Positions 1 through 8,935 of a stretch of DNA of 64,000 bases are shown one piece after another. A program made the position numbers and the translations under genes. This DNA is from Dromaius novaehollandiae (taxonomy: Eukaryota; Chordata; Aves; Casuariiformes; Dromaiidae): positions 28,549,501 through 28,613,500 of the forward strand of contig NC_088099.1 in NCBI RefSeq assembly GCF_036370855.1, written 5' to 3'. The notes under the pieces are model-generated. The model was not told the origin of the DNA, did not search any database, and was given only the letters and a program-made list of their open reading frames with translations. Position 1 is the first letter of the stretch; the number at the start of each line of letters is the position of its first letter.

Positions 1-282
1 ACTGTGCAGATGCAGTCACCTGTACTAAAATCTAGCCCTCCTGCCTGGCTAACTTCAGTTAAACAAATAAGAGCAGGGAAGAAAAAAAAAAAAAAAAACC
101 AAACAGACAACCCTGACAACAGCAGGAGAGAATGTTTAACTAGATAAGGCTGCCAATATTGAAAGCCTGCTCTTAGAGTGTACTAGTGAGAGTCATACAC
201 AGCAGCAGAGTCATTGTTAGTGTATTAGTCTTAACTTCCTGAAAAGCCTTAAAGACCTGTCTGGACAGAAAGGGGGAAAGGT

Positions 283-298
283 GGGGGGGGGGGGGGGG
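283..298. repeat. Homopolymer G run, 16 bases
   Basis: Sixteen uninterrupted G on the plus strand, which is a C run in the GGCT transcript. It lies in intron 3. Length may be unreliable in the assembly. Confidence 0.9.
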
Positions 299-544
299 TA
301 AGAGGTTTGTGAAATAGCAAAGCTTGCTTCCAAAGCAAGCTTTCTCTTAATAAATCCTGCAGCGGCAGGCTTTAGCTATGCTCTTGGAAGCCGATTCACG
401 TGGGTGAGTTCGTCGGTTAAGAGAAGCAATGCACACGTGGGATTTAACAGGCTCAAGCCCTTGTTTCTTTGCTTTCAGTAGAAAAAGTCAACGCATTATG
501 ATGCTGTCTATCTGCAATTCCTAATAACTGTACAATTTCAGACA

Positions 545-645
545 TGCAGTCATGCCACCTGAGGCTAGGCCTTCGTCAGCTCCCGCAAGCTGAGCAGGTC
601 AGGCCTGCTGAGCAAGTGGATCATGCGTCTCTACAGTCAGTGAAT
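545..645 (+). repeat. 5S rRNA-related SINE relic (AmnSINE1/SINE3-like head)
   Basis: On the plus strand this stretch follows the 5S rRNA gene order. A CATGCCACCTGA block matches the 5' part of 5S. It is followed by a CGTCaGcTC-like block, then AAGCTGAGCAGGTCAGGCCT, which corresponds to the internal-promoter region of 5S, then a TGGAT block. There are many substitutions and the 3' end of 5S is missing, so it is not a working 5S gene. Amniote genomes carry old SINEs with a 5S-derived head, which is the likeliest source. A plain 5S pseudogene is the alternative. Confidence 0.5.
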
Positions 646-797
646 TGCAGGACAGTGTTGAAAGACTTCTGCCTCCTCAGTCATCAAGCGTAGTGCTCCA
701 CAGTGGTGCTGGAAATCCTGTGATACGCTGGGCAATGCATCTGATGACAAACATCGTTCGTTTTAAAGACAGTGTTTTTATAAAAGTATAGAGAAAA

Positions 798-848
798 TCT
801 GTGTCCTTGAGACTCCAAGCCAGGTGCTTGGAGTCTCAAGGACACAGA
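798..848. repeat. Perfect 23-bp inverted repeat with 5-base loop
   Basis: The left arm 798-820 and right arm 826-848 are exact reverse complements around a 5-base loop (821-825). Similarity continues imperfectly outward, roughly 745-797 against 849-905, so translations of the two opposite strands resemble each other (both contain SLRLQA and LESQGHR). It lies in GGCT intron 3. It could be a fold-back element or the product of template switching during replication. Confidence 0.85.
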
Positions 849-1238
849 AGCTTCCCTCCATCCTTTTACTGGAACACATTCATTTTTAAGACCAAAACAG
901 AATTGCTGCACATATGGAAACATCTGGCAACCCTCAGAAATCCCTGTGTGTCAGTTATAACTAATTCAGGGGTTACAAGAGAGCCTTTATGTAATTTACC
1001 CCCACATATTTGAGCAGAACTAAAAAACCAAAAGTGATTTAGTAGGTCTTTAAGAAGCCAGGAATCTTCTGTAAGCAGCACTGCACTAGTACATCGCACA
1101 AGGATTAAGTTATACCCTTACATTAGAATTACTCACTCCTTCTGTCCTATTTAATAAGTACTTTATTTACAGTGAATGGAAGTACTGCACTATGCATTTC
1201 TGTTCATGCTCTCTGAATTACAGCAATGCAACACCTAC

Positions 1239-1374
1239 CTTTTTATACTGGGGAGAAGGGGGACCACAGACACAGTCACACATCTGGTAGCTTCGACAGG
1301 TCAGTACTTCTCCTGCTTGAGTGTGGACGTTAACTTCTATTGGGACATAAATGCCATCTTCAACTCCCTCTTGC
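1239..1374 (-). CDS. GGCT: GGCT exon 3 (gamma-glutamylcyclotransferase)
   Basis: Third coding exon, 136 nt. It adds the last base of a split Lys codon and then 45 codons beginning QEGVEDGIYV and ending PPSPQYKK. It supplies Glu98, the general acid/base that in human GGCT drives release of 5-oxoproline from gamma-glutamyl amino acids; QEGV at residues 97-100 matches the family in register. The acceptor reads tttacag and the donor is AAG followed by gtaggt. The exon ends in phase 0, which fits the human boundary before the final exon. No match to that final exon (family motif EPNDYTGKV) was found in bases 1-1238, so it should lie left of the window. The identity rests on remembered family sequence, and the match is strong over three consecutive exons. 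Confidence 0.93.
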
Positions 1375-1991
1375 CTGTAAAGGACATTCTTTTCATACCA
1401 AACAACTGATGCACAGGTGACAACTATATCATGTCTTTCAAACAAAATATGCAATTAAACATATGCATATGTTTAATAGAACTTAAGGCAGAACACTGGG
1501 TTGTACCATTGACTGAATTAAAAAAAAATTTCTGTACTTTTTGTCAAAACTTGTTTCAGATCCAAAAATAGGTCTTCTAAAGAATGTGCAGCATTCACTT
1601 CTATCATTGTAGTAACGTAAGGAAGAAGTCTAGCGGTTAACTTGCAAAATTAGAGAGAGAATGTTGCCTGTGAATTAGTTAATTACTGTGCAAGTTTTAT
1701 AATCTAAAACAGAAACACAACCAAGACTATCAGAATTAATAAGCCAGGCACATATCATTCATTACCTTCCGCTCAGATAATGAAACAACTGTAAAGTTTT
1801 ATCTTGCCCATTGTGTTGCATTTGAATAAGAGGAAACTTGCATAACTGACAACGCACATTCAAGTGAATAATCGAGGACAGCCTTTCATTTGCAAAAGAC
1901 TTGTAGATCTTTTACAGCAGCAATGAGCTAGATCAGGGCAAAAGCCATTCCATTTTGTTCTTTTAACAGCAAAATCATGCTACCCTGGGGC

Positions 1992-2010
1992 GGGGGGGGG
2001 GGGGGGGGGG
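1992..2010. repeat. Homopolymer G run, 19 bases
   Basis: Nineteen uninterrupted G after a CTGGGGC lead-in, in GGCT intron 2. It would be a C run in the pre-mRNA. Confidence 0.9.
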
Positions 2011-3869
2011 AAAGGCTACCTTCTGTCTTTAACCATTAACATTTAACCACCAATAAAAGTCTGAGGAAATAGTAAGAAATAAAGAAGAAATTAAAGCAAC
2101 ACAAGACAGACTTTTTATATCACAATTAACTTCTTAAATGTGCTATAGATAAGAGTGATAAAATGGTTTCTAACAGTGCTTGTCAAAATGATATCCAGAT
2201 GCTTGACACATTGTCTGTCTTTTAAAGACTTAATACCATTGCAAGTTACTTAACATACATAACACAGGCCATGTTTTGTGAGTCACTAGGTAAGTGCAGG
2301 CAGAGACTAGAAGCTGAGTGCACAATCGAGGCCAACAAAAAGAACACAAAATAAAGAGAGTCACATGGGGGTGTGAGAGTGAGAAAAAAATTACAGTTAA
2401 GTCACACTGTCTGCTGGGATGTAAGAGGAAAAGTCATGCATTAGTTGATGATCTACAGATTTGTGATGCACAGAAGACAGAAAAAAAAACCCTGAGGTCT
2501 GGTTGTGAAAAAGAGCACTGAAACCCATTCAGAGACAAAAAAAATTAATCATCCAACCAAAAGATTCCTCTTCCATATTTGCATTCTAGATATTACATTG
2601 TTTCATTAGTGTTTGAACTAGATACAGCATTAATTACACACTCTCTCTTCTGTTTCTGATTAACAAAGTACCAACTTCTTTACCCAGACAGAAATATTGC
2701 GTAACGGGGGTTTTTTTGATGCATGGAAATGCCAGAAAAAAATAGTTGAGAACTTCCAAATAGATCTGCTTGTGCACAACCAAAGACTCCCAACATTTTC
2801 AGCAGTGATACATGTATGCTCATTAGAATTATTTAGAAGCTATCCTTAAAAGAACTATCAACTATCATTAAAAAAAGCCCAATGTAAAAGCTTGATAGGT
2901 AAATGATTTATCACCAGGGGTTTTAGAGGGAAGATATGCAGATAAGGAAGCCACTTCTTTATGTATTTATAGGAACAGTTTCCTCTCCAGTTCCTTCTCA
3001 CTTTTCAGGTTTTTCTGTAACAATTCAGCCAGGTGCCCAGTCATTTACGCAGTATAAAAGATGGGGCAGAGAAGACCAAATATTTACTGTGCTGATTTTT
3101 CAATTTTTGGCCAGTAGAACCCTTTAGTACATAGTTACTTCCTTCAGGCTTAGCACAAATCACACTACATTACGAAGTTTTGCTTCTATAAGAATACCTA
3201 TAGGAGCAAAGAAAAGTCAGATCTATCTTCCTCCCATTTCTAGATCACCTTCATGACATCAGTGAGTCAGCTAGGAAAAATAACCTTTAATGCTCATATC
3301 CATCCTACAGTTTTTGGTGAAGTTACAGCACTCAGGTCTCTAGGCCTATCTATCCAGCATCCTAGCTAGCATTAGAGTTTATCCTCTGTCAAACATATGC
3401 CATGGATATGCAGTTCTACAGTATGTACTACATTTCTAACAGTTAAATACAAAAGACTGTCCCATAGGGGAAAAAAAGTGCTACTAGCAAAGCAGATGCT
3501 GCCAGACAGGTCAGAAGGATCTTTATACTTGTGAAGTCTGAAGCTTCATGAAATGGTAAATGAGGAGAATTTAGTAAAGATCAGCAGAAAGGGGGTGGGG
3601 GGAAGTAAGTGTTGGTGCAAGCAAAAGAGGGGGAACTGAGGCGATAAAGTAGGGACATGCGAAGCTCTCCCCAGTCAGAAGTGTGCTAGTTAGAGGCCTC
3701 CTGCTCAGAGCTAACATTCCCAACCAGGCTGTGAGAGTGCTAAACATGCCCATTCCCATGATGTGCTAATGGCAACTTGGTCAACAGTTTCTGTTATCTT
3801 TTGAGTTCACTGCAGGCAATGAAAAGCAAGTTGGAACTTCAAGTTTCATGACCAGGGTTATAAGGACAC

Positions 3870-4073
3870 ATCGGCACAGCACAGCACAGCAACAACCAAA
3901 ATCGCTATGATACCAGAGTCAGCAGAACTGCACCAGTTTAATGCTTTGAACTAGTTTAATATGCCCTTTTTCCTTTGCCTCACTAGTCCAGACTTCTGCT
4001 GGAATTAACTGACGTTGCTGAGCTGCTCTGAACAAACTATTCTTATGTACCAGAAGTGCTGTGCTGTGCCGAT
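3870..4073. repeat. Spaced inverted repeat, 18-bp arms
   Basis: The arm at 3870-3887, built on a short GCACA/CAGCA repeat, is the exact reverse complement of 4056-4073. About 168 bases lie between them, and no larger homology is seen in the spacer. Confidence 0.7.
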
Positions 4074-4911
4074 AGTGCAGTAAACACAGGACACCAGCCA
4101 AAGTTTTGGAGATGAGGGTCCAAGTCCTCACTTCGGCCCTCCAGGAAGTTACACACTCCTTGATTTGTTTACCCTGCTGGTCCCCTGGAGCTTTTCAACC
4201 TGTGTACAGGTTGGGAACAGCTTGCTCAGGTTGTCTTAAACTTGTCCTAACTATCAGGCCCAGGCAGAGCATTTGCCACTGTGCACTGCCAGGTGCTGCC
4301 AGCCTTTCACATTGAAAAGGGCAAACAAGACTGCCAAAGCTCCCTGCTTGGAGCTACCTCTGTAGACCTTTGGTCTACAAAGGTTAAAAGCCTTAAAAGG
4401 GAAGACATGCAAAAGTAGCTTCCTCCAGAGGTCTCTTTGCTTGTAGTAAAGATCTGCTTCTCTTCTGCAACGTCAGGATTTCACCCCTTCCCTTTTCCAC
4501 TGCAGTTGGAGTCTAGATGTACTGAGACAGAAATTGGTGTCCATTGCAAAGCAAATTCTCCCTAGAGCAATGGAAAACAGCTCACAGATCAAACACAGAG
4601 TTTGAAGTCAGATATGGGACAGTACATTGTGGGGAGGGGGTAAAAAGGTAACCTGAAAAAACATAACTCCAAATCAAGCTTCATACCTTATTAAAATATC
4701 TGTAAGTAGCTTTAGCTTGGAAAACAAAGCCATTTAATCACAAATGCTTTAGAAATCAACACATGTATTGTGGAGTAAAATTCACATATTAAAATCAAAA
4801 GCATCTTCTTGATCCCAACCAAAGCCACCTCATTGGCTTTCACCAAAAATTAACTATAACTTTTGAATTGCTCTCTGAAGTAATATGAGACAGCAAAGTC
4901 AAGTCACCTAC

Positions 4912-5057
4912 TTATCCAGAGAACTTAAATTGCTAGCGTTCATTTTCCAGATTATTCCCCATACTTCGTCTCCAGGGCTCTGAACAATGGTAGCTGTACC
5001 TCCATGCCAGAGAGGACTTATCCTGCCTTGATGATGGCCAAAAGCGAGCTTAAAATC
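4912..5057 (-). CDS. GGCT: GGCT exon 2 (gamma-glutamylcyclotransferase)
   Basis: Second coding exon, 146 nt, 48 codons plus two bases. It encodes DFKLAFG at the start, then WHGGTATIVQSPGDEVWG and IIWKMNASNLSSLDK, the central beta-barrel segment of the GGCT-like fold. The SPGDEVWG stretch is a family hallmark. The acceptor is tttgcag and the donor is gtaggt directly after GATAA, so the Lys codon is completed by the first base of exon 3. Splicing exons 1, 2 and 3 gives one open frame of 141 residues plus the missing C-terminal exon, close to the usual 188-residue protein. No stop or frameshift is seen. Confidence 0.95.
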
Positions 5058-8000
5058 CTGCAAATGAAACCAATGCAGAGAATCAGTTTCCACTTAAGAT
5101 AAGGGCTGTTGACTATTAACATGAAACAGGCAGCTATAAAGCTACAAGAAGTCATTTGGAGCCCCAGGAGGAGGAACTGATGGTCACAGTGGCAGGATCA
5201 GACCCAATTCCCGGCTAAGGGTTGAAGTCAGTCTTTTCCACTCTCCCAAGAGAAACAATGGCCTTGGGACAAAAGGAAAGAGAGGTCTGGCAGACAGCGC
5301 TGTTGGTAAAAGCCTTGGTCTGCAAAAACCTGGATCCACCTCCAAACTCTCTTAGGCTGGCCTGAACATTCACTAAAAATTTCTAGCAGTGAGAAGAAAA
5401 TGGAATATAGAGCACATAGTTGTTCTTCTAGAATAGCACACATGCCCATTTCTGCATCAAACGCAACAGTGCTGAGGGAACCGCAGCTGCGGCAGGACTG
5501 ATGTGCTTCCCTTTGGATGAGCTGAAGGGCCATCGGCTGGGGTGTGCCATGAAGGAGGGAACCAGTTGCTGCTTTCTTCTCTTTCCTCAGGAGATGTGCC
5601 TGCCTGATGCCCATTCCTTTGAAGCTTTTGATGCTAACGTAAGTCATAAATGCTACCAAGCACAGTCCAGGAAAATAGTAATGTTAAAGAAGCCTCCAAG
5701 ATGGTGACTTTTGGTTCTTTTCTCATGCACTAATATAAACTGCCCAGGCATAAAATACCATTTTATGTATTTTCCAGTGTTTTGTGCAATCTAATCACTC
5801 AAGTGGAACATTCTTGGGTATTTATAAGTCAAGGCATGTGCCACCTTGACTGAGTTTGTTCAGGTTCTGCAAGTACAAACTTCCTTTTAAAAATCAAATA
5901 TCTCCTTCTTTTATAAGTAATACCAAATATCACTATTATAGGCAAAACAGAAGAAAGGTTTCTTGCATTTTTCTAGTGGAACTTCATATGGCTGATGCTG
6001 CAGACTTAGTTTCCTCTCCTACTTGTTAGGCAGTTTGTGGACCTTTCCCTAGAAAATGGGAAGGGAAAGGAAGAAGAATTTTGAGGAAGACTACCTGTTC
6101 AACAACAACAAAAACAAAATGAAAAGGCAGTGTTTTAAAAAAAAAAAAAACCTACGGCTTTGCTTATTTCTCATGTTCTCCAACTTTTTAAAGCTATATT
6201 TCATATCAGTTACCTTACATGCCTGTGCACATTAATATTCAATATCTGAGACACACTACCTTCTTGAAACATGTCTTAGCAGATATGGGATTGATTGTAA
6301 AAGATTGTAGAAGCTGAACACTTGGAGGCTTAAAAAAAAAAAAAAGTACATCAGTGCAGAGCTGAACTTCACATTTGATCATCTGTGAGTGATATGAGAA
6401 TTATCAGCAACCTGGCAAAGATGCACAGTATACTCTATCAGTAGAGTCATCTTCCTTCCTTGTAAGGAGTCCCCATTAAACCAGTTTCTCTAGGAAAACA
6501 CAAGTTTACCTAGACTCACTAATCATCAACCATGCTACAAGCTGCTGCAAAATGGCTTTGCAATGTCTTGGTCACTGGATCACTGCACATTGATCAGGAC
6601 TCTGGACTAGACCCTGCCGACAAGTCAGGCATGAAAAATTTGCAGGCAAGTAAATAACCCAGTTAAGTAGAGGCCTGAAGCTATAGATGTGGACAAGTGT
6701 TTGCAGGGCTGCCCCAAGGAAATACTCTAGTAGAGTTAAGTATACTCACAGCAGTCTAATAATAAATAAAAAAAAAATTAGCTGATTTCTCCGGTTTTAT
6801 TTTCTTGGACCTGCCCTGTATTTAATACCTGCAAGGAAGTGCACAAAACATTCAAGTAGCACCCAAGAAGTGCAACAGAATCTGTACAGAAATAACGAGG
6901 TTAGCTCAGATACTGGAAGCAGGAAATGCTGTGTTACGCTACATGGGCAACCTCAGTACGCACTGCAGGGGATAGGGAACAAATGCACTAGATGCTTGGA
7001 TCAAGAGCTTGGTCTTTGGCCCTTTTTCTGAATACTGATGAAATGAGATTTCTGTGCTTGTAATACAGTCCATTTTCTCCAGTTTTTGAAAATTAACAAA
7101 TGTTTAAAAATTATATATTCTTATAAACATTCTTATTCTTGTTTAGCACACAAAATAGAGTATTTATAGGCTATTTTTTATTTTATTAAGCTGCCATGTT
7201 TTAACCATAGAGCAATTAAAAGGAATAGACTCCAGTCTTTGTGCACCTCTTTGCTCGCAGGGATCAGTGATTTTCTGAGTCATCTTGAAGCAATGGACTG
7301 AAGCCACCGTGTGTTAGCGAGGAGCACAGCAAGTGCTGAAAGGTCTGTCAGAGAAGCCAGTGACAGAGCTCAAAGAACAGCTAAAACTTGCACTTTGACA
7401 AGAGACACTTACTGTGTAACCTGAAAATTTACCTGAAATACAAAAGGAAACCTGCAGCAAGGCAGAAGTCTTCATAGGGCTCTCTTTTATTCAAAGGCAC
7501 TTACCTTTGAATAAGTAGCACCATTCTGCTACTTTCCTCCTCACCTCCAAGGCCTGATCCTGCAGGGTGCTGGGCATTTGGCATGTTTAGCTTGTCAGTG
7601 ATGTCTCTGAAGTGTGAGGCACTTACAGGAGCAGGCCCTAATTGCCAGGTAGATGGTCCCAAAAGACACCAAACATCTGGCTGTAGGAGTTTATTAAACA
7701 CAAGTGTTTTTGGAGCTTTGTCATATGCTAACGCTGAACATTTTCTTCCCAATTACCCCTAGAAAACCTGCAAATAGTCCTTAAGTGGTATCAGTAAATG
7801 TTCTGCTCCTCCAAAGATCATTCTAATAGTACAAATCTGTACATCCACTACTTAGTGACAAGGACCTCATATTTCCCAGCCTATATTAAAGCCAGATTGA
7901 TATAGTAGCATTTAATAACTGTCCAGAAACAAAGAAACAACAACAACAACAACAACCACCCACGGCAGCCACCAGGCTGTAGGAAGGCATCGACTGCAAC

Positions 8001-8494
8001 TTGAAGAAACAACTTTCTGCACAGACAAAAAAAAGTTTAAAACGCCGCTCATGCTTTTCCACTCAAAGGAACAGCCTGCCCCTTCTCCTCTGAAAAGGGA
8101 AAAGAAAGCTTCCTTTGAAGAGGAAATGGGGAAAAGGGAGAAGGGGAAAAGCTGAAAGCTGGAAGAAGCTACCATATGATGCACCTATAGCTACCTACAT
8201 GACGCACATGCAAGCCCCCCCGAGGTCATCAGCTGGCTTAGGGAGAAGCTGAGCAGCTGCTCAGCGAAGCCTCACGTATCCCCACCACGAACGGTCGTCG
8301 GTCCTCAGCCGCCCCCGACACCTGCGGCACCACCGCAGGAACAACCAGCGACCCTGCTACGGCACTGCGGTGGCTGCGCTCCCGGCCCGCCCTGCTGCCC
8401 CCAGCCCCCCGAGCCCCCCGGGGCAGGAGGCGCCCAGGGCACCACCCTCCTTAAAGGGGCCGGGGCCGGCGGCCGTCCTCCCCCGCGCACGCAC
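5058..8494 (-). other. GGCT: GGCT intron 1
   Basis: Intron of 3.4 kb, mostly AT-rich, with short A runs near 6137 and 6331 and an (AAC)n stretch at 7935-7956. GC content rises sharply into the CpG island after 8200. The open frames seen here show no family resemblance. Confidence 0.75.
7935..7956. repeat. (AAC)n microsatellite
   Basis: About seven tandem AAC units in GGCT intron 1. Confidence 0.85.
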
Positions 8495-8635
8495 CTGCAA
8501 GCGGGCAACCGCCCAGAGCGCCGCCGAGGGGCTGCTCAGCAGCAGCCTCTCCCGCAGCAGGTTGCTGCCGTAGGCGAAGTACAGGAGGCTGCCGGCCCCC
8601 GCCGGGACCAGGCCGTCGCCACCGCCCGGCTCCAT
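8495..8635 (-). CDS. GGCT: GGCT exon 1 with start codon (gamma-glutamylcyclotransferase)
   Basis: First coding exon, 47 codons from the ATG at 8635. GGCT is a cytosolic enzyme of the gamma-glutamyl cycle; it converts gamma-glutamyl amino acids to 5-oxoproline and the free amino acid. Residues 17-27 read LLYFAYGSNLL and contain the family signature YGSN at 22-25, which forms the gamma-glutamyl pocket. The exon ends VARLQ and has a CAG/gtgcgt donor. The N-terminal 16 residues are Gly/Pro-rich and less conserved, as expected for this family. The ATG was chosen because it opens the conserved frame inside a CpG island and leaves YGSN at the same residue number as in human. The gene reads leftward; intron 1 is 3.4 kb and intron 2 is 3.5 kb. 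Confidence 0.95.
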
Positions 8636-8816
8636 CCTCCCCGCACCCCGCGGCCCCTTTAATTCCGCTCCCCGGCGCCCGCTTGCGGGGCGGGGCCGCG
8701 GGCGCGGGGGCGCCTGCCATTGGCTGTCCGCCGGGCGTCGCCGCGCCCCCGTTGGCTACTTCCGCCAGGCGCCCTCGGCTGATGCCACGTGGGGGAGGCG
8801 GGTGTAGTGGCGGATG

Positions 8817-8835
8817 TGACGCGCTGTGACGCAAT
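8817..8835. promoter_or_regulatory. Paired TGACG half-sites; CRE/ATF-C/EBP-like composite
   Basis: Two TGACG half-sites occur ten bases apart. The second continues as TGACGCAAT (8827-8835), which resembles the composite bound by ATF4 with C/EBP partners. It lies about 190 bp upstream of the GGCT start codon. The motif is seen directly; its activity is inferred. Confidence 0.4.
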
Positions 8836-8935
8836 AATGGTGGCGGTCGCGGGGACCCTGGAGAGCCCTCGGTAGCCTCCCGCTGACCGGCGCCCTCCTC
8901 AGGCGCCTCCCGGGGGTCCTCGGGGGGTCACGGCA

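Larger units (their letters stand above)
1..1238 (-). other. GGCT: GGCT intron 3 (partial)
   Basis: This is intron sequence of GGCT running off the left edge. It holds an A run near 84-98, a 16-base G run, a 5S-like SINE relic and a large hairpin, each listed separately. No coding match for the last GGCT exon was found here on the minus strand. Confidence 0.7.
1375..4911 (-). other. GGCT: GGCT intron 2
   Basis: AT-rich intron without recognisable coding sequence. It holds a 19-base G run at 1992-2010, a spaced inverted repeat at 3870-3887 with 4056-4073, and a small hairpin at 4361-4379 (8-bp arms, 3-base loop). No LINE or LTR signature was seen. Confidence 0.75.
8290..8935 (-). promoter_or_regulatory. 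GGCT: CpG-island promoter of GGCT
   Basis: A dense GC- and CpG-rich block covers GGCT exon 1 and about 300 bp upstream, with AT-rich DNA on the far side from about 8940. No TATA box is apparent. Reading the GGCT strand, a CCAAT box sits at 8719-8723, roughly 85 bp before the ATG, and an E-box CACGTG lies at 8786-8791. This is a typical housekeeping promoter. The transcription start cannot be fixed from sequence. Confidence 0.85.

Noticed and set aside
545-645. A functional 5S rRNA gene
   Set aside because: The match is diverged and lacks the 3' part, so it can only be a relic.
8305-8834. Other long open frames over GGCT exon 1
   Set aside because: They are shadows in GC-rich DNA; only the frame containing the YGSN signature matches a family.
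8838-8876. Plus-strand ATG in the GGCT CpG island opening a short frame
   Set aside because: It stops after 12 codons and has no convincing donor. It is probably chance sequence in a bidirectional-type promoter.
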